Shown here piece by piece: positions 9,984 through 19,594 of a stretch of DNA of 64,000 nt. The notes under the pieces were generated by a model. The model worked only from the letters and a program-made list of their open reading frames with translations. It did not search any database and had not been told where the DNA came from. Position numbers and translations under genes: made by a program. Each line of letters starts with the position of its first letter. Positions within the stretch are counted from its first letter, which is position 1. This DNA is from Corynebacterium sp. Marseille-P4321 (GTDB taxonomy: Bacteria > Actinomycetota > Actinomycetes > Mycobacteriales > Mycobacteriaceae): the NCBI RefSeq assembly GCF_903645305.1, contig NZ_CAHJXO010000001.1, positions 310,001 through 374,000 of the forward strand. Reading direction: 5' to 3'.

Positions 9984-11042
9984 ATGACCGAACCTACGAA
10001 TCGGCGCGTGCTCATCCTCGGCGAGGGCACGGTGGCCGAGGAGCTGGCAGACGCCTACCGGCACCTGGGGCTCGAACCGGTGCTGGGCACCCTCGAAGAT
10101 GCAGCGGAGCTGCGGCCGGCGGCTATCGTCACCACTGATGCTTCCGCGCCGGTAGACCGGCTGGTGGTGGCGGGGGAGGAGTCGGGTGCGGTTGTGGTGC
10201 CGTCGATAAGCGCATGCGAAATCACCACCAACCGCGAGACCATCCGCACCAAAGCCACCGAAGAGCTGGGCCTTCCCACCCTCGAGCACGAATTCGTGCG
10301 CACACCGGCGGAGCTGGAGGCGGCGATTGAGCGCATCGGGTACCCGTGCGTGTTCAAGCCGTTGCAATCCTCGAACGGGGTGGGACAGACGGTGATCCGC
10401 TCCACGCAAGACCTCGCCGAAGCCTGGGGCGCGGCGCGCAACGCCGACCAGCAGGACGGCGGGGTGGTGGAGCGCTACCTGGAGGCGGACCAGGAGATCA
10501 CCATCATCACCGCGCGCTCCATCGACCCCGCGACCGGACGGCTGGCCACGTGGTTCTGCGAGCCCATCGGCACCCGCCACGAGCGCGGCCGGCTTGTGGA
10601 GGCCTGGCAGCCCGCGCCCATCTCCGAAGCCGCCATGGATAACGCCCGCTCCATCGCCGCGCGCATCACCGGCGCGCTGGATTGCTGCGGCGCACACGCC
10701 ATCGAGCTGTTCGTCGACGGCGAGGAGGTCTACTTCTCCCAGGTCATCCCGCGCCCCTCGCGCCTGGGCATGGTCAAGCTCGCTACCCAGCGGTTGGATC
10801 AGTTCGCGCTGCACGCGAGGGCGTCGATGCAATTGCCTATCGACGTCACCCTCACCTCCCCCGGCGCCGCCCTCATCGTCCCGCGCACCGGTGCCGTGCC
10901 GAGGGATGCGCTCGCCGCGGCCCTGGCCGTGGAGGAAACGCAGGTGCGCATGATCCCGGACGCCACAGTGATCCTATCCACCGCGGACACGACGGAGGAG
11001 GCGCGCGAGCGGGCGGCCCGTGCTGCCGCGGCCCTGGGGTAG
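9984..11042 (+). CDS. purT: Formate-dependent phosphoribosylglycinamide formyltransferase (ATP-grasp)
   Basis: Transfers formate to GAR in purine synthesis using ATP, independently of folate; cytosolic. It matches PurT along its length: an N-terminal nucleotide-like fold (VLILGEGTVAEELA), then TTNRETIRTKATEELGLPT, the ATP-grasp stretch IGYPCVFKPLQSSNGVGQT, then EITIITARS, ESWQP-like EAWQPAPIS, and the metal-binding ELFVDGEEVYFSQVIPRPS. At 352 aa it is shorter than the E. coli enzyme (about 390), mainly in the N-terminal domain. A dispersed motif copy (10201-10211) lies in the variable VPSISACEI segment. It stands alone between surface genes and pta-ackA. Confidence 0.9.
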   Translation: MTEPTNRRVLILGEGTVAEELADAYRHLGLEPVLGTLEDAAELRPAAIVTTDASAPVDRLVVAGEESGAVVVPSISACEITTNRETIRTKATEELGLPTLEHEFVRTPAELEAAIERIGYPCVFKPLQSSNGVGQTVIRSTQDLAEAWGAARNADQQDGGVVERYLEADQEITIITARSIDPATGRLATWFCEPIGTRHERGRLVEAWQPAPISEAAMDNARSIAARITGALDCCGAHAIELFVDGEEVYFSQVIPRPSRLGMVKLATQRLDQFALHARASMQLPIDVTLTSPGAALIVPRTGAVPRDALAAALAVEETQVRMIPDATVILSTADTTEEARERAARAAAALG

Positions 11043-11050
11043 GGCTGGTT

Positions 11051-11111
11051 GTGCGCTGCGCGGCTGATTGTGCGCTGGTCGGGTGGTTGTGCGCTGGGCG
11101 GGTGGTTGATG
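11051..11111 (+). repeat. Three imperfect ~19-bp tandem repeats after purT
   Basis: Units around GATTGTGCGCTGGTCGGGT recur three times right behind the purT stop. They cause a spurious ORF that begins here. Function unknown. Confidence 0.5.
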
Positions 11112-11176
11112 GCGCATTTTCGACTGCAGTCCCCTGTGTTCGGGCTGGCTACCCCTCTCAACCATGCCAGCCCGAA

Positions 11177-11217
11177 TCGGGGTCTACCGGCCCGCGTTGT
11201 CTCACTAGACCCCGATG
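11177..11217. repeat. Perfect 11-bp inverted repeat, 19-nt loop (structure A)
   Basis: ATCGGGGTCTA (11177-11187) is perfectly complementary to TAGACCCCGAT (11207-11217). It shares its geometry with structure B at 11272, where one stem base pair is exchanged. Confidence 0.75.
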
Positions 11218-11271
11218 CAAGAAACCGGGATAGCTACTGCTGTTTTCCCAGTTTGGATGTACAGACAAGCA

Positions 11272-11330
11272 ATCGAGGTCTACCGGGTTGCTTTGTGGCG
11301 CTAGACCTCGATGCTGCGGTAGACCTCGAT
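11272..11330. repeat. Perfect 11-bp inverted repeat, 19-nt loop, plus third half-site (structure B)
   Basis: ATCGAGGTCTA (11272-11282) pairs with TAGACCTCGAT (11302-11312), again across 19 nt. The right arm is repeated at 11320-11330 as part of a direct repeat tagacctcgatgctg. The A:T pair replaces the G:C pair of structure A on both arms. Confidence 0.75.
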
Positions 11331-11355
11331 GCTGGAGTACCGCATATTTGCGCTG

Positions 11356-11438
11356 GCGAACAAGAGCTCAGCGCACCAGGGGCTGTAAAAGGCCAGGTCG
11401 CAATTTTTCTTGAGCTCTTGTTTCGCTTTGAGCTCTTG
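11356..11438. repeat. Inverted repeat around GAGCTC in the pta upstream region
   Basis: GCGAACAAGAGCTCA (11356-11370) is complementary, with one bulged T, to TGAGCTCTTGTTTCGC (11411-11426). A third arm TGAGCTCTTG follows at 11429-11438. A stem-loop or tandem protein-binding sites are possible. Confidence 0.55.
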
Positions 11439-11585
11439 CCCGACAAAGGGGCGGGCGGCCCCACCTAGTCCGTGCCGAGCGCAACGCGGACCAGGTGAGC
11501 AGCATAGTGTTTAGGACTGTCGCGAATGCACGGTCCGCTTGATCTAGGCCACATTTTTCGGCGCGCGGGGCAGTTTTCACGCCGG

Positions 11586-11591
11586 TACAAT
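11586..11591 (+). promoter_or_regulatory. Probable -10 box of pta-ackA
   Basis: TACAAT preceded by ccgg lies 54 bases before the pta ATG. No good -35 is seen, which is usual in corynebacteria. RamA, RamB or GlxR control is known for this operon in C. glutamicum, but no confident site was picked out here. Confidence 0.4.
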
Positions 11592-11645
11592 GGTCACTGT
11601 TTTGCCGAACGCTCTTCGACGCAACTGTTTACGAAAGGTGACGCA

Positions 11646-13001
11646 ATGTCTCAATCCCTGTTAGTAACCCTGGCGAACCGCACGTTCGACGGTCTGGACC
11701 TGGACGGCCTGGCTGGCCGCTTGAACCTCCCGCTTACTCGCGTTGAGGGTGACAATGTGGCGGAGGTGTACAACTCGGGCCAGATCTCGCAGGACGCGGC
11801 GCTGATTGTGGGTACCGGCGATTACAACTTCGACGCGGAGCTCGCGGCTGCCCTCGGCGCCCCGGTGCTTGTGGTGGCGGGCGACGCCGAGGTGGCGAAG
11901 CTGGCGCAGCGCCGCATCGAGCAGCAGGGCGCAACTGTTGCCGCAACGGTGACGGATGCGGAGCTGGAGAACATCGATACCGCGCAGCTGCAGGGCGCCG
12001 AGGCGCGCCAGGTGATGAGCCCGACGGTGTTCGAGCGCCAGCTCATCGAGCAGGCGAAGGCCGCCGGCTCGCACATCGTCCTGCCGGAGGGCGAGGACGA
12101 CCGTATCCTGCAGGCCGCTGACCAGCTGCTCAAGGGCGACGTTGCGGAGATCACCATCCTGGGCGACGTGGACGACATGAACCGTCGCGCGGCCGACCTT
12201 GGCCTGGACCTCAGTAAGGCGCACCTGGTCAACCACCTCGAGTCGGAGCTGCTGGAGGAGTTCGCGGCGGACTTCGCCGAGCTGCGCAAGAAGAAGGGCG
12301 TGACCATCGACGAGGCGCGCGAGACCATGAAGGACGTCTCCTACTTCGGCACGATGATGGTGCACAAGGGCATTGCCGACGGCATGGTGTCCGGCGCGGC
12401 CCACACGACGGCGCACACGATTAAGCCTTCGTTCCAGATCATCAAGACCGCCCCGGGCGCTTCCGTGGTGTCCTCCATCTTCCTCATGGTGATGCAGGAC
12501 CGCCTGTGGGCGTTCGGCGACTGTGCGGTGAACCCGAACCCGACCGCGGAGCAGATCGGCGAGATCGCAGCGGTGTCGGCGAAGACGGCGGCGCAGTTCG
12601 GCATCGACCCGAAGGTGGCCGTCCTGTCCTACTCCACGGGCACCTCGGGCACTGGCCCGGACGTGGACCGTGCGGTTGAGGCCACCGCGAAGGCGAAGGA
12701 GCTCGCACCGGACGTGGCCATCGACGGCCCGCTGCAGTTCGACGCGGCGTGCGACCCGGGCGTGGGCAAGAAGAAGGCCCCGGATTCCCCGGTTGCGGGC
12801 GAGGCCACCGTGTACATCTTCCCGGACCTGGAGGCTGGCAACGCGGGCTACAAGATCGCGCAGCGCACCGGCGGCGCTCTTGCCATCGGCCCGGTGCTGC
12901 AGGGCCTGAACAAGCCGGTCAACGACCTCTCGCGCGGCGCGACCGTGCCGGACATCGTGAACACCGTCGCCATCACCGCTATTCAGGCAGGAGTGAAGTA
13001 A
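11646..13001 (+). CDS. pta: Phosphate acetyltransferase
   Basis: Interconverts acetyl-CoA and acetyl phosphate, pairing with AckA for acetate activation and overflow. ATG at 11646 is preceded by GAAAGGTG; the frame is open further upstream but in non-coding-like DNA. The N-terminal DRTGG-like regulatory part (about residues 1-140) is short; the catalytic PTA_PTB domain follows from HIVLPEGEDDRILQAA through MVSGAAHTTAHTIKPSFQII and VAVLSYSTGTSGTGP to GPLQFDAACDP and GNAGYKIAQRTGGA. About 451 aa, close to the C. glutamicum enzyme. The stop abuts the ackA start (TAA then ATG), so the two are co-transcribed. Confidence 0.95.
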   Translation: MSQSLLVTLANRTFDGLDLDGLAGRLNLPLTRVEGDNVAEVYNSGQISQDAALIVGTGDYNFDAELAAALGAPVLVVAGDAEVAKLAQRRIEQQGATVAATVTDAELENIDTAQLQGAEARQVMSPTVFERQLIEQAKAAGSHIVLPEGEDDRILQAADQLLKGDVAEITILGDVDDMNRRAADLGLDLSKAHLVNHLESELLEEFAADFAELRKKKGVTIDEARETMKDVSYFGTMMVHKGIADGMVSGAAHTTAHTIKPSFQIIKTAPGASVVSSIFLMVMQDRLWAFGDCAVNPNPTAEQIGEIAAVSAKTAAQFGIDPKVAVLSYSTGTSGTGPDVDRAVEATAKAKELAPDVAIDGPLQFDAACDPGVGKKKAPDSPVAGEATVYIFPDLEAGNAGYKIAQRTGGALAIGPVLQGLNKPVNDLSRGATVPDIVNTVAITAIQAGVK

Positions 13002-14207
13002 ATGTCCTACGTTCTCGTCATTAACTCGGGTTCGTCCTCGATCAAATTCCAGATCGTCGACCCGACCGCGGACGCGTCGCAGGACCCGTTCGTCTCCGGT
13101 CTTGTCGAGCAGATCGGCGAACCGACCGGTCGCATCACCGTCAAGCATGACGGCCAGAAGTATGTGGTGCAGAAGGCGGTGCCCACGCACGGTATCGGTC
13201 TGCAGGAGACATTCAAGCTTCTCGACGCTAAAGGCATCGGCCCCACCCAACTCGACATCATCGCCGCTGGCCACCGCGTGGTCCACGGCGGCATGATCTT
13301 CTCCGAGCCGGAGCTGATCGTGGACCCGGTGGTGGAGCAGATCCGCGACCTCATCCCGCTGGCGCCGCTGCACAACCCGGCGAACATCGACGGCATCGAG
13401 GTGGCGCGTAAGCTGCTGCCGAACATCCCGCACGTCGCCGTGTTCGATACCGGTTTCTTCCGCGACCTGCCGCCGGCCGCCGCGCTGTACGCCATCAACG
13501 CTGAGGTGGCGTCGCAGAACCTGATTCGCCGCTACGGTTTCCACGGCACCTCCCACGAGTTCGTCTCCTCGCAGGTGCCGGAGCTCATCGGCCGGGACCC
13601 GCTGCACACCCGCCAGATCGTGCTGCACCTGGGCAACGGTGCGTCCGCCTCGGCTGTGGAAAACGGCCACCCGATTGACACCTCGATGGGTCTCACCCCG
13701 CTCGCTGGCCTGGTCATGGGTACCCGTTCGGGCGACATCGACCCGGGCATCATCTTCCACCTGTACCGCCAGGGCGGGCTGTCTATCGACGAGATCGATG
13801 CGCTGCTCAACCGCCAGTCCGGCGTGAAGGGCCTGTCGGGCGTGAACGACTTCCGCGAGCTGCGCACCATGATTGAGAACGAGGATGAAAACGCCTGGTT
13901 GGCGTACAACGTGTACATCAACCAGCTGCGCCGCTTCATCGGCTCCTACATGATCGAGCTTGGCCGCGTGGACGCCATCACCTTCACTGCCGGTGTGGGT
14001 GAGAACGACAAGTTCGTCCGCGCAGACGCGCTGGACAACCTGAAGATGTACGGCATCGAGATCGACCCGGAGAAGAACGACCTGCCGAACGACGGCCCGC
14101 GCATCATCTCCACCGACGAGTCCAAGACGAAGGTCCTCGTCGTCCCGACGAACGAGGAGCTGGCCATCGCGCAGAAAGCCGCTGCCGTCGCCGCCCGCGA
14201 GGCTTAA
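13002..14207 (+). CDS. ackA: Acetate kinase
   Basis: Phosphorylates acetate with ATP (or the reverse), cytosolic. It shows the ASKHA signatures [15 protein letters not shown] at the N-terminus, [14 protein letters not shown], the active-site [42 protein letters not shown], and the C-terminal FTAGVGEN. The 401-aa length is normal. Its ATG follows the pta stop directly, with GGCAGGAG upstream inside pta. Confidence 0.95.
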   Translation: MSYVLVINSGSSSIKFQIVDPTADASQDPFVSGLVEQIGEPTGRITVKHDGQKYVVQKAVPTHGIGLQETFKLLDAKGIGPTQLDIIAAGHRVVHGGMIFSEPELIVDPVVEQIRDLIPLAPLHNPANIDGIEVARKLLPNIPHVAVFDTGFFRDLPPAAALYAINAEVASQNLIRRYGFHGTSHEFVSSQVPELIGRDPLHTRQIVLHLGNGASASAVENGHPIDTSMGLTPLAGLVMGTRSGDIDPGIIFHLYRQGGLSIDEIDALLNRQSGVKGLSGVNDFRELRTMIENEDENAWLAYNVYINQLRRFIGSYMIELGRVDAITFTAGVGENDKFVRADALDNLKMYGIEIDPEKNDLPNDGPRIISTDESKTKVLVVPTNEELAIAQKAAAVAAREA

Positions 14208-14286
14208 CAGCTCCCGGGCGCTACCCGGTGACTACCCGGCGCTCCCCGGCGACTACCCGGCGCCCGCCTGAGTTCCGGCCCACCTG

Positions 14287-14331
14287 CCCTTCCGCCCCGC
14301 TGCACCGCACTGGTGGCGGAGGGGCTTTGCC
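14287..14331 (+). terminator. Terminator after ackA
   Basis: CCCTTCCGCC pairs with GGCGGAGGGG (one G-U pair) around an 18-base loop, followed by cttt. Upstream at 14209-14272 are tandem GACTACCCGGCG-type repeats of unknown meaning. Confidence 0.55.
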
Positions 14332-14402
14332 GTGCCAACCCGGTCACACAACCGCATCGGTGCGTTGTGTCGCCGCAGGGAAACCGATAGATTGGTGAAG
14401 GC

Positions 14403-14408
14403 TATACA
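14403..14408 (+). promoter_or_regulatory. Probable -10 box of the surface protein/protease pair
   Basis: TATACA(T) lies 27 bases before the ATG at 14436, followed by CAGGGGAG as ribosome-binding site. No clear -35. Confidence 0.45.
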
Positions 14409-14435
14409 TTCCAACTTTTTACGCAGGGGAGCAGC

Positions 14436-17190
14436 ATGTCCCAATCACGGAAGGCACCGGCGGCGCCGGCGGCACCAGCACAGCGTCGTCGCCGGGGGAG
14501 CGCGCTCGCGGCTGGCGCGCTCGGCGTGAGCCTGCTGCTCTCTGGCACCCAGGCCGTGCCCCCTGTGGCGACGGCCCAGGAGGAGGCCGACAAGCCCCGT
14601 TCCGAAGCCGAACAAACTGAGTTCAGCTACCGGGACGCCACGGTCCGCCCGGGTGGTGAGGCCCGGATGGTGCCGCGCGGTAGCGGCATCGGGCCAAACG
14701 AGTACCGCGCCAGCGTAAACATGACCGTCCAACCTGGTTGGAGCGTGACGGTCAACGGCCAGACCGGTGTGGTCACCGCAAGCGTGGTGAACGATAAGGC
14801 TGAAGGCTTCACCCCGAAGCAGGAGATCGCGGTGTTCGCCACCTTCGGCGATGGTTCCACCAAGACTTTACGGCCACTGTGACCTACCAGCCGGACGACA
14901 CGACGCCCGAACCCACGGACCCCACCCCGGATCCAGACCCACCCCGGATCCGGACCCCGATCCGGATCCAGACCCAGACCCCGATCCGGACCCGATCCCC
15001 GACGACTTCGAGTGGCCCACCATCACGGTTCGCGCTGGCGAGCAGGTCGTGGCCAACCCCACCCGCGCGAACGAGGGCCCGGATGCCCCGGGTGTGGTGC
15101 CTAACGGTGCGATGCCGGATTGGGTGAGCATCGACCGCCTGGGCCAGGTGCACGCGAACCCGCTGCGCGAGACGAAGCCGGGCACCTACACCTTCGAGGT
15201 GGTCACGTACGCGGGTGAGGAAGACACGATCACCATCGTGGTCACCGAGCCTGTGAAGGCGGGCGAGGCGATCGTGCCGGAGTACCGCCTGGCGTACGTG
15301 CGCGCGGGTGCTACGGGTACGGGCCAGGTGCCGGTGTCCACCATCACGCGCAATGGGCTGCAGTACGCCGGTCAGCCGATCCCGAAGGGCACCACATTCG
15401 CTACGGATGTGGAGGGGGCTGAGGTGGGGCCGGATGGCGTCGTCAAGCTCAATGCTCCCCTCGACGCGCAGCCGGGCTCGAAGCTCGAGGTGCCGGTGCG
15501 CATGACGTTCCCGGACGGCTCCACGGGCGACGCGACGGCCGAGTTCGAGGTGATCAGCGGGTTCTACAACGAGCTGTACCAGCCGGCGTACGAGCAGGGC
15601 CGCGCGGTGGAGCAGGGACGCACGGCGACGGTGCGCCAGCTCACCGACGGGCTGCCCGCGCACACCGAGTTCACACTCGCGGAGACGCAGCGCAACATCG
15701 ACAACATGCTGCAACGCGACTGGGACTTCATCGTGGACATCAACACCGGTGCCCTGCGCGCGACGGCCCCGGCGGATGCGGAAGGCCCGGTGACGGTGGA
15801 CATCTTCGTCACCTACTCCGACGGCACGTTCGAGACAATTACCGCGACCGTCGGCGTGCTCACGGGCTTTACCGAGTCGCAGGAAGTGCCGCAGTTCAAC
15901 TACAGCCAGCCGTTTGTCAACGAGGACGGCAACCTGATCATCAAACCCAACGCGGAGCTGCCCGCGGGCACCACGTTCGCCCCTGTCGGGCACACAGCAT
16001 TGCCAGTGCTTATCGACGAAGCCACAGGCGAAATCACCGTATCCATCCCGAAGAACGCACCCGCTGGCGCCGCGTTCGACGTCGGTGTTGTGATGACGTT
16101 CCCGGACGGGTCCGTCCGCGAAATCTCGGCACCCGTGGTCACGCAGTCGCAGGCCTCGAAGTGCGCGGTGTCCTGGCCGCCGGTGAACGTGCCCGAGGGC
16201 GGAAACCCCGTCACGGTGCGGCCTACATCCGTCTCCGAAGGCGCGCGCTACGCGCTGTCCGCGCAGTTCAACGCGCCGGGCTGGGAGGGCTCCATCGACC
16301 CGGTCACCGGCGCGCTCACCGTCGCGCGCCCAGGTGGTGCGAGCGCGACCACGTCGGCGACGGTGCCGGTGGTGGTGTCCTACCCGGACGGCTCCGAGCG
16401 CCTCGTGCCGGTGCGCGCGTTCGCGGTGCGCGGCCTCGCCGCCACGAGCGAAGTCGCGTACCCGGAGACAGTGGTGAAAAACGGCCAGACGCTGCACGTG
16501 ACACCGCAGCCCGGCAACACGGCGGCACCCGTGCGCTACTCGCTGCGCCGACCGCTCGAGGGCGTAAACACGAGCATTAACGAGCGCACCGGCGAACTCA
16601 CCGTCGCCGCCCTTCCGAACACGTTCCCAGGTATGCGCCGCCTCGAGGTGGAGGCCGCGTTCGCCGACGGCACCACCCGCGTGATCGGCGTGGCGCTCGA
16701 CGTGCGCACCCTTTCCGGCGCCACCACCCTCGCCGAAGAAGCGGGGCTGACCGGTTTCACGCTGCTGGCCAACCGCTCATCCGAGGTGGGCTACGTGATC
16801 ACCCGCCCGGTCGGCTCGAAGGCCCGCCCGTTCACCCTCGGCGAGTTCGACGCGCCGGGCTGGGACGTGCAGCTTAGCGACGACGGCGCCCTCACCGTCA
16901 GCATCCCCTCCGACGCCGAAGGCCAGACCGTGGTCATCCCTGTGGACGTGGCGTTCGAGGACAACTCCGTCGGCCACATGCCGGTGACCGTGAAAGTCTC
17001 ACCCGCGCCGGAGCAGGGGAAGGTGAATGGGGGCAGTTCGGGGAGCAGTGGATCGTCGATAAGCAATGTGCCCCAAGAGGCGATCATCGCCGCCATTGTG
17101 GTCGGCGTGCTAGCGCTCATCGGCGGCATCAACGTGTTCATTTACAACTACCAAGAGTATTTCCAAAACTTCCTCGTGTGGTGGACATAA
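14436..17190 (+). pseudogene. Secreted YPDG-repeat surface protein, two frameshifts
   Basis: ATG at 14436 with CAGGGGAG upstream; the signal peptide has a twin-Arg-like RRRRG and a hydrophobic core ending near VATAQE. Frame 1 stops at 14880-14882 just after FATFGDGSTKT. Adding one T in the acttta stretch (about 14866) continues in a second frame as FTATVTYQPDDTTPEPTDPTPDPDP. Adding one base in the C-rich stretch near 14940 moves into the third frame, PDPDPDP then FEWPTITV, open to 17190. About six YPDG-like units follow (VTFPDGSTG, VTYSDGTFE, MTFPDGSVR, VSYPDGSER and weaker ones). The end is a single membrane helix with a short tail, no LPXTG. The protease gene starts 4 bases later. As read, the gene is broken. 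Confidence 0.75.
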
Positions 17191-17194
17191 CGCT

Positions 17195-19594
17195 ATGAAG
17201 ACACGCAACGCACTCATCGCCGGCGCGACCGCCCTCGCCCTCGCCGCGGGCGGCACCACCGTGCCCGCGCACGCCGAAATCACCGCCCGCGGCTTCTCCG
17301 TCGACGTGACCACAGGCGACCCCTTCGGCTTCGCCACCGCCGAAGTAAACAAGGGCCGCGTGTCCTGGCTGATGTACAACAGCCGCACCTACGGCACCAT
17401 GCCCACCGCCTTCTACCTCGACGCATTCACAAACGGCAACCGCATTGGCTTCGCCGGAGATGCGACTCAGGTGAGCACCTCCACCACAGGCGGCGTGGAC
17501 ACAGTGACAATGCGTCACACCGACCCCGCCCTCGGCGTAGAGCTCGTGCGCACGTTCACCGTCACGTCGAAGCAAATCGACATCGCGGTGCAGCTGCGCA
17601 ACACCGGCACCGCAGCGAAAGACCTGAAGCTGGACCTAAGCACCGGCCTGCTGCTCTACGATTACGAGATCACCGCCGAGCGCCAAGGCTCCGGCTTCGA
17701 CCTCAGCGTCGGCGGGCGCTACAAAATGCAGACGCGTTACGACGGCGCCGTGAAGTCCGGTACCGGTGGCACCCAACCGGCAGCCGTCGGTGGCGAACTG
17801 AAGGAAAACTCCCGCTTCCAATCCGCCACCTGGGAAAAAACCGTCGCCCCGGGCGAAGCACTCAGCGCGCGCGTGAGCGTGCTCGGCGACTCATCCACCG
17901 AGCTGGTCGACTCAGACGGCGACGGCTTCCCCGACGCCTGGGAACGCCACGGCTTCACCGACGAGCGCGGCAAAGAATTCCCGCTCCACCGCTGGGGCGC
18001 AGACCCCGAGAAGCCCGACCTGTTCCTGCAACTGAACTGGATGAAATCCGAGTGGGAAACCCTGAAGTGCTCGGAGAAACGCAAGTACGCACCCACCGAG
18101 GAAGACTTCGCACAGTTCCTCGAATGCGCCAACGCAAACGTGAACGTCTACCGCCCGTCGCGCGCCACCCTGCTCGACCTGGTGGAAATCTTCAACCGCC
18201 GCGGCATCAACCTGCACATCGACGCGGGCAGCTACTTCAACAACATCCCCGGCTACACCGAAACCCACGGCGGGCCCACCCTCAACTACGAGCCGTACTA
18301 CTTCGAAGGCGTAGAACCCGGCGTGCGCCTCAGGCAGGATAAGGTGCGTCTGCTCGGCGACCGCCGGGCAATCTTCCGTGTGGGCATCATCGGCGATACC
18401 CAAGCCCCTGGTGTGATGTCCTCCGGCAACAGCCTGCTCTCCGACGGCGCGTTCTACGTAGCCAACAACTACCTCTTGACATCGCAGGAACAGCTGCGCA
18501 ACACCATCCTGCACGAGTTCGGCCACAACTTAGGCCTCACCCACTCTGGCCCCGCCAACTCCACGACCAACCCGCCGTCGAACTACGTCCCGAACTACGA
18601 GTCGGTGATGAACTACCTCTACCAGTTCAGTCACGCCGATTACTCCGACCACGAATCCAAGTACGACCCCAAAAAGCCACTGCCGGAGGCCTGCCGCAAC
18701 AACACCGTGTCCTGCTACAACGGCACGTACAACATTTCCCCGGACTGGACGAACCTGGACCTAATTAACGGCGAGATTGGCAAAACTGGTGGTGCCGTGG
18801 GCGTGGACGACCCCCCGAACACCTCCGGCCACAACCACCCGGACACTGACGAGCTGGTGGTCATGGCCGCCGAGGACAACAACGGCCAGGCCGGCTTCCG
18901 CGCGCTGAACCAGGACGTAACCCCGATCATGGCCAACCGCACGGACTCCAAGGTGAAGGTGGAAATCTCCAACCTGGGACTAGACATCCACGACTTCACC
19001 CTGAAGGTGAACTACCCGGGCGGCAGCTTCAAGGAGACGTACCCCATCGAGGGCGCGCTGAGCCGCAACTCAAAGCTCGCCATCGACGTGCCCATCCGCG
19101 AAACTGGAAACTACACCGACGCCACCATGCCGGTGCAGTTCCGCGTGTACAACCGCGACGGCAAGCTAGTAGCTAACGAGACGCTGAACTACTCGGTGCT
19201 CAACCTCACCGACGAGGAGGTCGAGGAGCTGCGCCGCGAGTTGAAGGAGAAGAACTCTTCGCTTATCGACGACTTCAACAACACCGTCGGCGCCACAGAC
19301 CCCGCGAAGCCCACACCAACCAAGCCCACGCCGATGCCCACCACCGGCAACAACACCATCGCACCGCCCACCACGCGGCCCGCGGTGACCGGGCTGCCCG
19401 CAGCGACCACCTCTACGGTGAACCCACGGCCCACCCAACGCGACGACGCCGGCCAGGTGACGGTCACGGCGAAGCCTGGTGAACCGTCTGGGTCGTCGGC
19501 CAACGCCGGCATCATCGTCGGCGTGGTAGTCGCCCTGCTCGCGGTGCTGGGCATGGGTGCGGTGGCCGCGGACGCGATGGGTCTCCTGCGCTAG
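17195..19594 (+). CDS. Secreted, membrane-anchored metzincin-like zinc metalloprotease
   Basis: Signal peptide (MKTRNALIAGATALALAAGG to AHA). A beta-rich N-terminal domain is followed by one calcium loop, DSDGDGFPDAWE (about residues 232-245). The catalytic zinc motif is HEFGHNLGLTH at residues 440-450, the full HExxHxxGxxH of metzincins, with a candidate Met-turn SVMNY (Met472). A Thr/Pro-rich stalk and a C-terminal membrane helix (GIIVGVVVALLAVLGMG) place it on the outer face of the membrane. It is 4 bases behind the YPDG surface protein, so co-expression and perhaps processing of that protein are plausible; the substrate is unknown. Its stop overlaps the convergent pknG frame by CTAG. A motif copy (19261-19271) encodes SLIDD before the stalk. 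Confidence 0.8.
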   Translation: MKTRNALIAGATALALAAGGTTVPAHAEITARGFSVDVTTGDPFGFATAEVNKGRVSWLMYNSRTYGTMPTAFYLDAFTNGNRIGFAGDATQVSTSTTGGVDTVTMRHTDPALGVELVRTFTVTSKQIDIAVQLRNTGTAAKDLKLDLSTGLLLYDYEITAERQGSGFDLSVGGRYKMQTRYDGAVKSGTGGTQPAAVGGELKENSRFQSATWEKTVAPGEALSARVSVLGDSSTELVDSDGDGFPDAWERHGFTDERGKEFPLHRWGADPEKPDLFLQLNWMKSEWETLKCSEKRKYAPTEEDFAQFLECANANVNVYRPSRATLLDLVEIFNRRGINLHIDAGSYFNNIPGYTETHGGPTLNYEPYYFEGVEPGVRLRQDKVRLLGDRRAIFRVGIIGDTQAPGVMSSGNSLLSDGAFYVANNYLLTSQEQLRNTILHEFGHNLGLTHSGPANSTTNPPSNYVPNYESVMNYLYQFSHADYSDHESKYDPKKPLPEACRNNTVSCYNGTYNISPDWTNLDLINGEIGKTGGAVGVDDPPNTSGHNHPDTDELVVMAAEDNNGQAGFRALNQDVTPIMANRTDSKVKVEISNLGLDIHDFTLKVNYPGGSFKETYPIEGALSRNSKLAIDVPIRETGNYTDATMPVQFRVYNRDGKLVANETLNYSVLNLTDEEVEELRRELKEKNSSLIDDFNNTVGATDPAKPTPTKPTPMPTTGNNTIAPPTTRPAVTGLPAATTSTVNPRPTQRDDAGQVTVTAKPGEPSGSSANAGIIVGVVVALLAVLGMGAVAADAMGLLR

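Noticed and set aside
11049..11468. 139-codon ORF between purT and pta
   Set aside because: Starts in tandem repeats and runs through the inverted repeats; protein sequence mirrors those repeats, not a fold.
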